DNA of 64,000 nt from Ferrovum sp. JA12 (GCF_001431705.1 NZ_LJWX01000001.1:434001-498000), one strand, 5' to 3'. Positions 29,281 to 42,791 are shown, counted from the stretch's first letter. A program made the numbers and translations. The notes: generated from the letters alone by a model not told the origin.

Positions 29281-30456
29281 ATGCTTTTTAAAGGTATATT
29301 CATAGCGCTAAGCGCTGTGTGCGGATTAATTATTTCTACAATAGTCATAGCTGATAGTAACACAGAGTCAAGTGGCCCTACGCTAACAGATATCTTGAAA
29401 AATTCAGAAATTGATATAAAAGGCTACTTTGATACCTCTTATATCGCTAGCAATAAAATACCTGATCCTTCTATTCAGGTATTTAACCAAGATAAAAACT
29501 CTTTCGCATTACATCAGTTTGGTTTAATTATTTCAAAAACACCGAAGGAGGGCTTTGGGGGATTATTAAATATAACGGCAGGGCGAGATGCTCAGACCAT
29601 GTCATCTTATGGGGCAAGTAATCAAGCAATAGATCTTACCCAAGCTTACATTCAATACGCTAAGAGTCGTTATACATTAATTGGTGGGAAGTTTGGTACC
29701 CTAGCTGGTGCCGAGGTGATTGATAGTTCTGCGGACACGAATATTACGCGTTCAATTCTTTTTGGCAAAATACCTTTTACAAATACAGGTATTAGATTAA
29801 CCACGGCCTTATCAGACATGACTAATATCATCTTTGGGATTAATAACGGATGGGATCAGGTCACTGATACTAATACACAAAAAACTCTTGAGGTTGGTTT
29901 GAGTACTGCATTTACTCAGGACACTTCTTTGATTGTAAGTGCTTACTCAGGCGTTGAAAACAGTTTCCCAAACGCGGGATTTGCTTACCATAATCCTATT
30001 CCAGGGTTGCCGCAAACCACTAATGCTATCGCCAGCGGTACTAGAAATCTATTAGACGCGGTTTTTTCTACTAACTTAACCAAATCATTAACCTTTATAT
30101 TGAATGCAGATTATGTTGCACAAGAAAATGTCCCAGGTGTGAGTGGTAAAGCCTCATACGCAGGAGTAGCAAGTTACTTGAACTATCAATTTAATGACCA
30201 GTATCGAGTTTCTTTACGTGCCGAACAGTTAAGGGACAATAGTGGCTGGGCTACTGATCCTAACTCAGGAGCATATGTTGGAGGCGTTGCACCTGGAGCC
30301 AATAATGTTCGTGAGGCAACGATTACTTTTGGATATGCACCATTTAAAACCACAGAAATCCGTGTAGAAGAGAGATACGACCATTCTGACTTACCTGTTT
30401 ACAGTAACAGCAGTAATATGAATACTTTTGGTGTTCAAGGTATTTATAAGTTCTAG
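29281..30456 (+). CDS. beta-barrel porin of the BBP2 (DUF1597) type, copy 1
   Basis: 391 residues. A signal peptide (about 1-24, cleaved near VIA/DS) is followed by many alternating strands and a final phenylalanine (GIYKF), typical of outer-membrane barrels. GKFGTLAGAEVIDSSADTNITRSILF followed by PFTNTGIRLT is the BBP2 signature. GGGGGAG before the ATG is a strong ribosome site. No GG-N10-GC sigma-54 element is seen upstream, in contrast with copy 2. It is clearly paralogous to the gene at 31194, with similar order and length, but diverged along the whole protein. It is followed by a broken glnK copy. Confidence 0.85.
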   Translation: MLFKGIFIALSAVCGLIISTIVIADSNTESSGPTLTDILKNSEIDIKGYFDTSYIASNKIPDPSIQVFNQDKNSFALHQFGLIISKTPKEGFGGLLNITAGRDAQTMSSYGASNQAIDLTQAYIQYAKSRYTLIGGKFGTLAGAEVIDSSADTNITRSILFGKIPFTNTGIRLTTALSDMTNIIFGINNGWDQVTDTNTQKTLEVGLSTAFTQDTSLIVSAYSGVENSFPNAGFAYHNPIPGLPQTTNAIASGTRNLLDAVFSTNLTKSLTFILNADYVAQENVPGVSGKASYAGVASYLNYQFNDQYRVSLRAEQLRDNSGWATDPNSGAYVGGVAPGANNVREATITFGYAPFKTTEIRVEERYDHSDLPVYSNSSNMNTFGVQGIYKF

Positions 30457-30485
30457 TTAACAAATTCGTGTTCAAGTGCAACTGA

Positions 30486-30872
<387 letters not shown>

Positions 30873-30875
30873 TAA

Positions 30876-31112
30876 CTATATCTAGTTTTATGTATCATTT
30901 TAGTTGTGAGTTAATAAATCTTTTGATTAAAGCAGCCCCCCCTTTGTCTATTAACTAACAGAGTTACGGATTTTTATTTTTTTTAATTACCTTAAAGCAA
31001 TCCAAAAAATCAATTAGTAAGCCATTGATTATATTGGTTAAAAGAAAATAAATTGTTTCTGTTTTTGGTTGATCCTCCCAATCCATCTCCCCCGAGAAAT
31101 TAAAAACAACTG
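30876..31112. other. AT-rich spacer, no gene seen
   Basis: Between the glnK pseudogene and the sigma-54 promoter of porin 2. It contains A/T runs and a C7 run near 30945, but no open frame, tRNA-like fold or clear hairpin. It probably serves as looping DNA between the enhancer and promoter. Confidence 0.5.
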
Positions 31113-31130
31113 TTGGCATGCTTCATGCTT
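31113..31130 (+). promoter_or_regulatory. sigma-54 promoter of porin2-glnK-amtB
   Basis: TTGGCATGCTTCATGCTT carries GG (31115-31116), exactly ten bases, then GC (31127-31128), the invariant -24/-12 spacing, with TTGGCA matching the -24 consensus. The start would be near 31140, leaving a leader of about 54 bases. It fits nitrogen-regulated expression of an ammonium transporter operon. Confidence 0.75.
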
Positions 31131-31193
31131 AACATTTTTATGTAACAAGCCTATATATTTTAACTTGTAGTATCGTTTGGGAGAACGCATGCA

Positions 31194-32812
<1,619 letters not shown>

Positions 32813-32823
32813 AGGGGAAAAAA

Positions 32824-34242
32824 ATGAAAATGTTAATGAACAGCTTCAAGGCGGCACTGGTAGTGTTAGCTTTAACTGTTGGTTCGCACCATGCACTGGC
32901 GGATGAGGCTAGTGCACCAGCAGCCTCAACTCCAGCAGCGGCAACACCAGCAACACCGGCGGCAGCAACACCAGCGGCAGCCCCCGCTGCCGCACCAGCA
33001 CCTACAGCACCGTTTTTAACTGATTTCAGTAAGATTAACTCAGGTGATACGGCATGGATGTTAACTTCCACAGCGTTGGTATTATTTATGACCATTCCGG
33101 GGTTGGCTTTGTTTTATGGTGGTATGGTGCGTAAGAAAAACGTATTAGCAACTCTTATGCAAAGCTTTGCCATTACCTGTTTAATCACTGTTTTATGGGT
33201 GGTAATTGGTTATAGCCTTGCTTTTATGCCAGGCTCTGGATGGTTGGGTAATTTAGATCGCTTTATGCTCCATGGCATGCTCTACCAACATGATGCTTCT
33301 AAAGTAATGGTCTCTCATATTGCAACAAATATTCCTGAATCGGTATATATGATGTTTCAAATGACCTTCGCTATCATTACTCCAGCATTAATATGTGGTG
33401 CCTTTGCTGAACGCATGAAGTTCTCCGCCATGATGATGTTTATGGCAGTGTGGTCAATTGTAGTGTACTCGCCTATTGCCCATTGGGTATGGGAACCAGG
33501 TGGTTGGTTAGCCGGTAAAGGGGTGCTTGATTTCGCTGGCGGTACGGTTGTGCATATTAACGCGGGGATTGCAGGGCTTGCCGCCGCATTAGTGATGGGT
33601 AAAAGAGTGGGATATGGCAAAGAACCTATGGCGCCACACAACCTAGTCTTAACATTAGTAGGTGCTTCAATGTTATGGGTGGGTTGGTTTGGATTTAACG
33701 CAGGGTCAGCTGTTGCTGCTGATGGCCGTGCAGGAATGGCTATGGTTGTCACTCAAGTAGCTACTGCCGCAGCGGCTCTTGCTTGGATGTTTGCTGAATG
33801 GGTAATCAAAGGAAAACCTAGCGTATTAGGTATTGCCTCAGGGGCCGTTGCAGGATTAGTTGCTATTACTCCAGCCTCAGGTTTTGTTGATACCACAGGT
33901 GCACTAATCATCGGTATTGCAGCAGGAGTTATCTGTTTCTGGGCCGCCACAAGCTTGAAACACATATTGGGTTACGATGATTCCTTAGATGCATTTGGTG
34001 TTCATTGTGTCGGTGGGATTGTAGGTGCTCTTTTAACAGGGGTCTTTAACGTTAAAGAAATAAGCGGCGTCGATGGAAGTCTCGCAACTCAAGCTTTAGG
34101 CGTTGGAGTGACTCTGGTCTATGGTTTTGTGATGTCCTACATTATCCTCAAAGTTATTGACCTGTTAATTGGCCTGAAAGTCAAAGAAGAAGAGGAACGA
34201 GAAGGTTTGGATTTGGTTTTACATGGCGAACGTGTTGAATAG
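32824..34242 (+). CDS. amtB: ammonium transporter AmtB
   Basis: 472 residues. Signal peptide about 1-26 (ALA/D), an unusual Ala/Pro/Thr-rich periplasmic stretch at about 28-60, then eleven membrane segments. GGMVRKKN, FQMTFAIITPALICGAFAERMKFSAMM and the twin-His pore residues in VHINAGIAGL and DAFGVHCVGGIVGALLTGV are the Amt signatures. It is a trimeric inner-membrane ammonium channel gated by GlnK. A strong intrinsic terminator follows 24 bp after the stop. Confidence 0.97.
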   Translation: MKMLMNSFKAALVVLALTVGSHHALADEASAPAASTPAAATPATPAAATPAAAPAAAPAPTAPFLTDFSKINSGDTAWMLTSTALVLFMTIPGLALFYGGMVRKKNVLATLMQSFAITCLITVLWVVIGYSLAFMPGSGWLGNLDRFMLHGMLYQHDASKVMVSHIATNIPESVYMMFQMTFAIITPALICGAFAERMKFSAMMMFMAVWSIVVYSPIAHWVWEPGGWLAGKGVLDFAGGTVVHINAGIAGLAAALVMGKRVGYGKEPMAPHNLVLTLVGASMLWVGWFGFNAGSAVAADGRAGMAMVVTQVATAAAALAWMFAEWVIKGKPSVLGIASGAVAGLVAITPASGFVDTTGALIIGIAAGVICFWAATSLKHILGYDDSLDAFGVHCVGGIVGALLTGVFNVKEISGVDGSLATQALGVGVTLVYGFVMSYIILKVIDLLIGLKVKEEEEREGLDLVLHGERVE

Positions 34243-34266
34243 TTCGGTTATTTAGACTCTCCTCAT

Positions 34267-34288
34267 GGCGCCTTCGGGCGCCTTTTTT
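34267..34288 (+). terminator. Rho-independent terminator of the amtB operon
   Basis: GGCGCC, loop TTCG, GGCGCC, then six T. The stem is perfect with a stable UUCG-type tetraloop. The group II intron remnant begins at the base after the T run. Confidence 0.93.
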
Positions 34289-34469
34289 GTGCGCCCAGTA
34301 TGGGGCCCCGCACTCATTTGGGTGAAAGTCCCGCCGTAAGTTGGCCACAGCGAGCAAAGCTGCGGAAGTGTCACCGACCGTAAAGAGGAAGCGCGGAGCA
34401 AAACTGCGAGTTGATGCATAAGAATCGGATAGAAGGCGTTGCCGAGCAGGGTGAGCGGTTAAGAAACTG
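34289..34469 (+). mobile_element. group II intron remnant, 5' part (class C-like)
   Basis: Starts GTGCGCCCAG, a group II intron 5' end, and contains the domain I segment GGGTGAAAGTCCCG and a GCGAGCAAAGCTGCGGAAGTG stretch of the kind found in bacterial introns. It abuts the T run of the amtB terminator, the usual target of class C introns. The intron is cut at 34470 by an IS3-family element, and its other end reappears at 35441. The intervening intron and most of the maturase are missing. Confidence 0.7.
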
Positions 34470-35440
<971 letters not shown>

Positions 35441-35830
35441 GGTCGAGCAACTGCAGAGCTATGTACTAGTGTGGAAGGATTACTTCAATCTGCCGCAAAT
35501 CCCACAGGCTGACGACAGCTCGACGAGTGGATGCGGTGGAGGATGCGGGTACTTCATCTGAAGCCATAGCGACGCGTAACGATTCTGTAACGGGAGCTGC
35601 TCAAATTCGGCGCTTCTCGGCCCAATGTTGTGCAATCCGTGGCGGCGCTGAGTCGTCGCGCGTGGCACCATCGTATGTGCGCAATTCGCAAAGTGCTGAC
35701 AATTGCCTACTTTATCGCATCGGCAAGTCACGTCTCACTTAATCTCAATTACTCGATCTGCCCGGTGCGGACCCGCATGCCCGGTGGTGAAGGAGGAGAT
35801 CATCCAGCTACTGGCCGCCCCTATCTCGAT
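35441..35830 (+). mobile_element. group II intron remnant, 3' part with maturase tail and domains V-VI
   Basis: 35445-35520 encodes QLQSYVLVWKDYFNLPQ. After a frame shift, 35519-35720 encodes LDEWMRWRMRVLHLKP, then in-frame stops, then KVLTIAYF: the C-terminus of an intron reverse transcriptase/maturase. 35755-35788 folds as domain V (GATCTGCCCGGTGCGG, loop, CCGCATGCCCGGTGG), with pairing partly lost. The 3' end CCCTATCTCGAT lies at 35830. The base composition is more GC-rich than the surrounding genes, consistent with an acquired element. Confidence 0.75.
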
Positions 35831-35844
35831 ATCTATCGTAGTTT

Positions 35845-35872
35845 TTGAAAGATAGCCTAGAGCGTGTAAAAT
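35845..35872 (+). promoter_or_regulatory. possible sigma-70 promoter of metH
   Basis: TTGAAA (35845-35850), 16 bases, TAAAAT (35867-35872). The start would be near 35879, two bases before the metH ATG, and no ribosome site is visible. No cobalamin or SAM riboswitch is present, since the intron scar ends at 35830. Confidence 0.4.
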
Positions 35873-35880
35873 AGCTGGCT

Positions 35881-38800
35881 ATGCAAAATAAAACTACTCT
35901 ATTACAACAACTACTCAAGCAAAGAATTGTTTTTCTTGACGGCGCCATGGGTACCATGATTCAGGGCTATAAGTTAACTGAAGCAGACTACCGAGGCGAT
36001 CGTTTTCAGGATTTTGCGCATGATTTAAAAGGCAATAATGACCTTTTAGTTCTAACGCAGCCACACATTATTAAAGCCATTCATCAGGCTTATCTTGAAG
36101 CGGGTTCAGACATTATTGAAACCAACACCTTTAATGCTAATCGTGTCTCAATGGCTGATTATCATATGGAGGATTTGGTCTATGAAATTAATAAAACTGC
36201 CGCCCTTATAGCCCGAGAAGCGGTGGATGAATTTTTGGCCAAAAAACCAGACCAACCTAAATTTGTTGCCGGTGTTCTTGGTCCCACCACAAAAACCGCT
36301 TCAATCTCACCAGATGTTAATGATCCCGGTTATAGAAATGTAGATTTTGATACTCTAGTTGAAACCTATCTTGAAGCGATTGATGGATTAGTGGCAGGTG
36401 GCGTTGATATTTTGCTAGTGGAAACAATTTTTGATACTTTAAATGCAAAAGCCTCTGTTTTTGCTATAGAAAGTTATTTTGATCAGCACGCTATGCGTTT
36501 GCCTGTCATGATTTCAGGCACGATTACAGATCAAAGTGGAAGAACCTTAACCGGGCAAACTACGGAAGCATTTTGGAACTCCCTAAAGCATGCTAAACCT
36601 ATCTCGATAGGGTTAAATTGCGCTTTAGGCGCGGAATTAATGCGTCCATACGTGGAGGAAATGGCTCGTATTTCTGATACTTACGTGAGCGCTCACCCTA
36701 ATGCAGGGCTCCCTAACCCACTCTCTGAATCAGGTTACGATGAGAGTCCTCAAGTTACCGCACGATTGCTAAAAGAGTTTGCTGAGTCTGGCTTTATTAA
36801 CATTGTGGGGGGATGTTGTGGGACAACTCCAGCACATATTAAGGCAATTGTTGAGGCAATTCGCAATATCCCTCCGCGAGTTATTCCAACTATTACACCA
36901 GAGTTACGCCTCTCAGGACTTGAGCCACTGAATATTGCAGACAACTCACTGTTTGTAAATGTTGGAGAAAGAACCAATGTAACGGGTTCTAAAGCATTTT
37001 CGAGATTAATTTTAGCTGGTGATTTTAATGCAGCGTTAGCTGTTGCTCGAAATCAAGTGGAGAGTGGCGCGCAGATCATTGACATCAACATGGATGAAGC
37101 CATGTTGGACTCCAAAGAGGCAATGAAGCGTTTCTTGAATTTGGTGGCGGCAGAGCCAGATATCTCAAGAGTGCCAATCATGATTGATTCATCAGACTGG
37201 CAAGTAATTGAGACCGGTTTAAAATGTGTCCAAGGTAAATCCATTGTCAATTCAATCAGTCTCAAGGAAGGGGAAGAAGCGTTTCTAGAGAAAGCTAAAC
37301 TGGTTTTGCGTTATGGTGCTGCCGTGATTGTCATGGCTTTTGATGAGTTGGGTCAGGCGGATACCCTAGATAGAAAAGTTGATATTTGTACGCGCTCCTA
37401 TCATTTACTAAGAGAGAAATTAGATTTCCCTCCGGAAGATATTATCTTTGATCCCAATGTCTTCGCTATTGCAACAGGTATCGAGGAACATAATAATTAT
37501 GCCGTGGATTTTATTGAAGCCACTAGAATCATTCGTCAGACATTACCTCATGCAAAAATAAGTGGTGGCGTATCAAATGTTAGTTTCTCTTTCAGAGGGA
37601 ACGAACCGGTAAGAGAGGCAATTCACACAGCATTTTTATATCATGCCATACGTTCTGGTATGACCATGGGTATTGTTAATGCAGGTCAACTCGGTGTTTA
37701 TAATGAAATTGCCCCGGAGTTACTCGAACATGTTGAGGATATTATTCTCAACCGAAGACATGATGCCTCTGAGAGGATGGTTGTTTTTGCCAGTCAAGTA
37801 AAAGGTGAGTCCAGAACACAGGCAGAAGACTTGAGTTGGCGCCAAAAAACCGTACAGGAGAGATTAACTCACGCATTGATTAAAGGGATTACTAACTGGA
37901 TCGTTGAGGATACTGAAGAGGCTCGCCTTCAGTATAAGCTACCCATTGAAGTTATTGAAGGTCCACTGATGGATGGCATGAATGTGGTGGGCGATCTGTT
38001 TGGTGAAGGAAAAATGTTTTTACCGCAGGTGGTGAAGTCTGCTCGCGTAATGAAACAAGCTGTTGCTCATCTTATTCCTTACATCGAGGCCGAAAAAGCG
38101 AGATCTGGCGATACTCGTTCTAAGGGGAAAATCTTAATTGCAACGGTAAAGGGTGATGTTCACGATATCGGAAAAAATATTGTAGCGGTAGTTTTGCAAT
38201 GTAACAACTTTGAAGTAGTGAATATGGGAGTAATGGTCCCCGCAGATAAAATCCTACAAACCGCAAAGGAAGAGAAAGTTGATATCATCGGTTTGTCAGG
38301 ATTAATCACCCCTTCCCTTGAAGAAATGGCTCATGTAGCAAGAGAAATGCAACGTGAGGGATTCTCTATTCCACTTCTTATTGGCGGTGCCACAACCTCA
38401 AGAGTTCATACCGCTGTCAAAATTGAACCCTACTACCCATGTGGTGTTACCATTTACGTACCCGATGCCTCTCGTGCGGTAGGTATTTGTAGCCAGCTAC
38501 TTAGCGACGAATTAAAGGCTCCTTTTATTGAAAAGCTTAAAGAAGATACACAGCGCATTCGTCAGCAACATGAATCTAAAAAGGGACAAGGATCATTAGT
38601 CCCTTTTCTTGAGGCAGAAAAAAATCGTTTTATGGTGGATTGGAACAACTATGTCCCACCCAAACCAAAAAAATTAGGTATTACAGTATTTGATCAAGTT
38701 CCTCTTAAGGAACTGGTGGAATTCATAGATTGGGCACCTTTTTTTCAAACCTGGGAGCTGTCTGGGAAGTTTCCAGATATTCTGACAGATCCCATTGTAG

Positions 38801-39594
38801 GGGAGTCTGCTAAGTCAGTGTTTTATGATGGTCAAAAGATGTTAGAGGAAATCATAACTGAGCAGTGGTTAACCGCTAAAGCGGTAGTAGGTATTTTTCC
38901 TGCAAGCGCTGTGCATGAGGGCGAAGATGTTGCTGTACTTGACCCAGAAAACCACCAGTTATTAACTACTTTTCATTTTTTACGGCAACAAAATCAGAAA
39001 GCTGCCGATAGATTTAATTATAGTTTGGCCGATTTTGTTGCGCCGCAATCTTCTGGTTTAGAAGATTACCTTGGTTGTTTTGCAGTCACCGCAGGCCTCG
39101 ATATTGATGCGAAGTTAGAGGAATTTGAGTCGAAACATGATGATTACAACTCCATTATGTTAAAAGCCTTAGCAGACCGACTAGCTGAAGCCACGGCAGA
39201 GTGGCTCCATCAATATGTTCGTAAAGAGATTTGGGCATATGAGCCAGAGGAAGCACTTACTAACGCAGATCTAATAGCTGAAAAATATCAGGGTATTCGT
39301 CCTGCTCCAGGATACCCTGCTTGTCCAGATCATACAGAAAAAGACCAGTTATTTAAGCTAATTGACGTTGAAAAGAATGCTCAAATAATATTGACAGAGA
39401 GTTTTGCCATGTTACCCACTGCTGCGGTGAGTGGTTTTTATTTTTCTCATCCACAAAGTCGCTATTTTGCTGTTGGCAAACTGGATAGAGATCAGATTGA
39501 GAGTTATGCTCAACGTAAAGCAATGACTGTTGAAGAAATCGAACGTTGGTTAGCGCCTAACTTAGGTTATGATCCTTACAAAAAATCCAATTAA
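35881..39594 (+). CDS. metH: cobalamin-dependent methionine synthase
   Basis: 1237 residues with all four modules. The homocysteine domain carries the zinc cysteines C312-C313 (VGGCCGTTP) and an upstream Cys in IGLNCALG. Next are the methyltetrahydrofolate-binding domain ([14 protein letters not shown] at about 361; DINMDEAML) and the cobalamin domain with DVHDIGKN, where H761 is the lower ligand. Last is the C-terminal SAM reactivation domain ([15 protein letters not shown]). It makes methionine from homocysteine. The reading frame is complete and intact despite the mobile scar directly upstream. mpl follows after 3 bp. Confidence 0.97.
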   Translation: MQNKTTLLQQLLKQRIVFLDGAMGTMIQGYKLTEADYRGDRFQDFAHDLKGNNDLLVLTQPHIIKAIHQAYLEAGSDIIETNTFNANRVSMADYHMEDLVYEINKTAALIAREAVDEFLAKKPDQPKFVAGVLGPTTKTASISPDVNDPGYRNVDFDTLVETYLEAIDGLVAGGVDILLVETIFDTLNAKASVFAIESYFDQHAMRLPVMISGTITDQSGRTLTGQTTEAFWNSLKHAKPISIGLNCALGAELMRPYVEEMARISDTYVSAHPNAGLPNPLSESGYDESPQVTARLLKEFAESGFINIVGGCCGTTPAHIKAIVEAIRNIPPRVIPTITPELRLSGLEPLNIADNSLFVNVGERTNVTGSKAFSRLILAGDFNAALAVARNQVESGAQIIDINMDEAMLDSKEAMKRFLNLVAAEPDISRVPIMIDSSDWQVIETGLKCVQGKSIVNSISLKEGEEAFLEKAKLVLRYGAAVIVMAFDELGQADTLDRKVDICTRSYHLLREKLDFPPEDIIFDPNVFAIATGIEEHNNYAVDFIEATRIIRQTLPHAKISGGVSNVSFSFRGNEPVREAIHTAFLYHAIRSGMTMGIVNAGQLGVYNEIAPELLEHVEDIILNRRHDASERMVVFASQVKGESRTQAEDLSWRQKTVQERLTHALIKGITNWIVEDTEEARLQYKLPIEVIEGPLMDGMNVVGDLFGEGKMFLPQVVKSARVMKQAVAHLIPYIEAEKARSGDTRSKGKILIATVKGDVHDIGKNIVAVVLQCNNFEVVNMGVMVPADKILQTAKEEKVDIIGLSGLITPSLEEMAHVAREMQREGFSIPLLIGGATTSRVHTAVKIEPYYPCGVTIYVPDASRAVGICSQLLSDELKAPFIEKLKEDTQRIRQQHESKKGQGSLVPFLEAEKNRFMVDWNNYVPPKPKKLGITVFDQVPLKELVEFIDWAPFFQTWELSGKFPDILTDPIVGESAKSVFYDGQKMLEEIITEQWLTAKAVVGIFPASAVHEGEDVAVLDPENHQLLTTFHFLRQQNQKAADRFNYSLADFVAPQSSGLEDYLGCFAVTAGLDIDAKLEEFESKHDDYNSIMLKALADRLAEATAEWLHQYVRKEIWAYEPEEALTNADLIAEKYQGIRPAPGYPACPDHTEKDQLFKLIDVEKNAQIILTESFAMLPTAAVSGFYFSHPQSRYFAVGKLDRDQIESYAQRKAMTVEEIERWLAPNLGYDPYKKSN

Positions 39595-39597
39595 TTT

Positions 39598-40962
39598 ATG
39601 CATATTCATATTTTAGGTATCTGTGGCACCTTTATGGGTGGTATTGCGGTATTGGCAAAACAAGCGGGACATGAGGTCACAGGCTGTGATGTGAACGTTT
39701 ACCCACCCATGAGTACGCAGCTTAAGGCCCAAGGAATTTATCTGATTGAGGGTTTTGCTGCTGAGCAAATTAACTTAAAGCCTGATTTATTTGTGGTTGG
39801 TAACGTGGTGAGCCGTGGCAATCCATTAATGGAAGCTATTCTTGATAATGATTTGGACTACACATCAGGGCCACAATGGCTGTCTGAACATATATTGAAA
39901 CATTGTCGTACGCTGGCTATTGCTGGGACCCATGGTAAAACTACTACTACCTCACTTGCTGCATGGATACTGGACCATGCAGGTTACGCCCCGGGTTTTT
40001 TAATTGGTGGGGTGGCCCATAATTTAAATGTTTCCGCACGACTACCTCAATACTTTAGCAATACCCAAGAAAAACCTTGGTTTGTCATTGAAGCTGACGA
40101 ATATGACACCGCTTTTTTTGATAAACGCTCAAAGTTCATACATTATCATCCGGAAATAGCTATCTTAAATAATCTTGAATTTGATCATGCTGATATTTTT
40201 AAAGATCTTGAAGCCATTAAAACCCAGTTTTGTCATCTTCTGAGAACAGTCCCTGCTAAAGGTTCTATTATTTATAATGATGGAGATAGTAATATTTTAG
40301 ACGTCATTGCACAGGGTACATGGTCTCATTTGATACCGTTTGCTAAAGAAGGTCCCTATACAATTTCTACTCATGATGGGCAAATAACCATAGTGCATCA
40401 ACTATCAGGTACAAAGAAAATTGTTCCATGGAGTTTATTGGGTGTTCATAACGAGGCCAATGCCCGCGCTGTGGTCACTGCTTTGTCAGTGATAGGATTA
40501 ACCATTGATGAAATAAGCATGGGTTTAGAGCGCTTTAAGGGTATAGCAAGACGAATGGAAGTCAAGGGTACAGTCAATCATATTACGGTTTATGATGACT
40601 TTGCCCACCATCCAACTGCTATCGCCACCACGATCTCAGGACTAAGAGAAAAAGTAAAAGAGCAAAGAATTCTAGCGGTTATTGAACCTCGTTCAAATAC
40701 GATGAGGCAAGGGGTTTGGGCAGAAAGTCTACCTCTTAGCCTGGCAGAGGCTGATTATATCTTTGTCTATAGCGCTAATTTAGGATGGGATATAGAAAGT
40801 GCACTCAATCCATTAAAAACAAAATTGATAACAAGTGACAAGTTAGATCATTTAGTGGATCAAATCTGTGTACAAGCAAAACCAGGTGACCATATTCTCG
40901 TAATGAGTAATGGTGGCTTTGGCGGTATACATCAACGTATTTTAAGTGCCCTACAATCATGA
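39598..40962 (+). CDS. mpl: UDP-N-acetylmuramate:L-alanyl-gamma-D-glutamyl-meso-diaminopimelate ligase
   Basis: 454 residues. MHIHILGICGTFMGGIAVLAKQAGHEVTGCD is the Mur ligase N-domain typical of Mpl. AGTHGKTTTTSL is the ATP loop at about residue 107, followed by EADEYDTAFFDKRSKF and YDDFAHHPTAI. It reattaches murein tripeptide to UDP-MurNAc in peptidoglycan recycling. It overlaps the next gene by four bases (ATGA). Confidence 0.95.
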   Translation: MHIHILGICGTFMGGIAVLAKQAGHEVTGCDVNVYPPMSTQLKAQGIYLIEGFAAEQINLKPDLFVVGNVVSRGNPLMEAILDNDLDYTSGPQWLSEHILKHCRTLAIAGTHGKTTTTSLAAWILDHAGYAPGFLIGGVAHNLNVSARLPQYFSNTQEKPWFVIEADEYDTAFFDKRSKFIHYHPEIAILNNLEFDHADIFKDLEAIKTQFCHLLRTVPAKGSIIYNDGDSNILDVIAQGTWSHLIPFAKEGPYTISTHDGQITIVHQLSGTKKIVPWSLLGVHNEANARAVVTALSVIGLTIDEISMGLERFKGIARRMEVKGTVNHITVYDDFAHHPTAIATTISGLREKVKEQRILAVIEPRSNTMRQGVWAESLPLSLAEADYIFVYSANLGWDIESALNPLKTKLITSDKLDHLVDQICVQAKPGDHILVMSNGGFGGIHQRILSALQS

Positions 40963-42788
40963 ATGTTTTTTATGAGGACGAGGGAGAGCTTAGAGTTGCA
41001 ACAATTTTAACGCCATCTGAATCGAGCTTAATGGTAGAAACCCCATTTGGTAAAAGAGTTAAGATTAAACGCCAGGCGGTTATTTTTGAATTTGAATTTA
41101 CTCCACTTGAGCAATTCCTAGCTCAAGCAAAAGAGCTACAAAAAGAACTAGATGTGCAATTACTCTGGGAGGTTTCAACAACTGGCGATACAATAGATGT
41201 CAAAGAATTAGGTAAAGAATATTTGGGTCGCTTACCTAATAGCCTTGAGTTAGCTTCCTTTTATTTAGCTTTATTTCATGCACCAATTTATTTTTATAAG
41301 CGTGGCCGAGGTCAATTTAGAAGAGCCTCCGATGAGAACTTAAAAGCCGCCTTGTTTGGTCTTGAAAAGAAAAGGCTTCAAGAAGAACAAAAACAACTGT
41401 CTCTTCATCAAATTCAACAAGGAGACACTCCTGATTGGTTGAAATCCCATTACCAAACAATTTTATATAAACCAGATAAGAATACTTGGGAGTACAAGAC
41501 AGCTGAATTTATTGCTAATGAATTAAATATGTCATTGCCAGAGTTGGTCACTTTTTGTGGTCTGTTAAGTGACAGCCATGAGTTTTTTACGCAAAAATTT
41601 ATACATGATCATATTATTCCTGAAATTTCATTGCCTGCCTTTGATAAAGAAAAAATACTACAGCCACTCCCTGAGGCAACAGTACTTGGTTTTAGTATTG
41701 ATGATGCCTTTACTACTGAAATAGATGATGCCTTTAGTCTCACCGAGCACGATCAATACCATTGGCAAGTGGGTATCCATATTGCTATTCCAGCTTTAGG
41801 TATCGATCCAGACTCGCCCTTGTCGCAATATGCCCGACAGCGACTATCTACGGTATATATGCCTGGTAATAAAATTGCTATGTTGCCGCAAGTGGTGATT
41901 GATTGTTTTAGCTTAAAAGAAAAAAACTGGAATCCTTGTTTGTCTTGTTATCTGACAGTGGATAAACAAAGTTTTGAGATTACAGACAGAATAACCAAGA
42001 TTGAAAAAATATGGATTGAAGATAATTTAAGGCTTCATGAATTACAGCCTTACTTTTTAGAAGGAGACGTGGTCGCACAGCATCCCTACCAACATCCATT
42101 ACAAATATTATTGTATTTTGCCCGGAAAATTGCCAGTAACCGTGGTGTGAACGACAGACCACAAACACAATATATTGATTATGATTTTGTGGTAACAGAG
42201 GATCGCATAAGCATCACCCAAAGACCTAGAGGCTCTTCCCTAGACACCTTGGTGGCAGAACTTATGATTGAGGTGAATAGTCACTGGGCACAGTTATTAG
42301 CAGAGAGTGAGCTCACTGGACTCTTTAGAGTTCAAGAAAATGGTAAAACCTATATGAGTACTGAGGCCAAAGCCCATAAAGGGTTAGGGTTAAAGAGGTA
42401 TGCTTGGACTAGTTCTCCATTGCGTCGTTATGTGGACTTGGTTAATCAATGGCAACTATTAAATCTTATTAATAATCGGTTAGAAAACTGTTTTATAAAT
42501 AGTAATGAGTTTACCGATATAAACAGATCCTTTGATGTGACCTATGGAATATATTTAGATTTTCAGAGAATGATGGAAAAGTATTGGTCGCTACGGTGGC
42601 TACTGCAGGAAAATATTATCCAGTGGCAAGCTACAGCACTTAGGGAAACCAACGTAAGACTTAAGGGTTTACCTTTAGTGTTGTCTGTTAAAGGAGTGGA
42701 TAAGCTAGTATTAGGGGAGATTTATTCTATTAAAATCAGTGCCATTGATTTATGGCAACTCACCTGCCAATGTGAGTTAGTACAGTAA
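40959..42788 (+). CDS. RNB-domain exoribonuclease
   Basis: 609 residues. The RNB catalytic block IDDAFTTEIDDAFSL places the Mg-binding aspartates at about D248, D249, D256 and D257. A later block GLKRYAWTSSPLRRYVDLVNQWQLL is the RNase II/R signature with the catalytic Arg. The N-terminal cold-shock domains are reduced relative to RNase R, and the protein is shorter than E. coli RNase R. It degrades RNA 3' to 5'. Betaproteobacteria often carry this protein next to a TonB-like gene, as here (3 bp). Confidence 0.9.
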   Translation: MNVFYEDEGELRVATILTPSESSLMVETPFGKRVKIKRQAVIFEFEFTPLEQFLAQAKELQKELDVQLLWEVSTTGDTIDVKELGKEYLGRLPNSLELASFYLALFHAPIYFYKRGRGQFRRASDENLKAALFGLEKKRLQEEQKQLSLHQIQQGDTPDWLKSHYQTILYKPDKNTWEYKTAEFIANELNMSLPELVTFCGLLSDSHEFFTQKFIHDHIIPEISLPAFDKEKILQPLPEATVLGFSIDDAFTTEIDDAFSLTEHDQYHWQVGIHIAIPALGIDPDSPLSQYARQRLSTVYMPGNKIAMLPQVVIDCFSLKEKNWNPCLSCYLTVDKQSFEITDRITKIEKIWIEDNLRLHELQPYFLEGDVVAQHPYQHPLQILLYFARKIASNRGVNDRPQTQYIDYDFVVTEDRISITQRPRGSSLDTLVAELMIEVNSHWAQLLAESELTGLFRVQENGKTYMSTEAKAHKGLGLKRYAWTSSPLRRYVDLVNQWQLLNLINNRLENCFINSNEFTDINRSFDVTYGIYLDFQRMMEKYWSLRWLLQENIIQWQATALRETNVRLKGLPLVLSVKGVDKLVLGEIYSIKISAIDLWQLTCQCELVQ

Positions 42789-42791
42789 TCT

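Noticed and set aside
31021-31044. CCATTGATTATATTGG dyad as NtrC site
   Set aside because: It lacks the GCAC half-sites of NtrC and is within an AT-rich spacer where such dyads arise by chance.
31189-31191. ATG five bases before the porin 2 start
   Set aside because: It is out of frame with the porin and gives no meaningful product.
35527-35848. Overlapping plus-strand ORFs of 71 and 72 codons
   Set aside because: They are mixed frames of the decayed intron maturase C-terminus; the recognisable codons jump between frames and contain stops.
35700-35880. Cobalamin or SAM riboswitch before metH
   Set aside because: The sequence is explained by the intron 3' end up to 35830, and the remaining 50 bases are too short; no B12-box-like element was seen.
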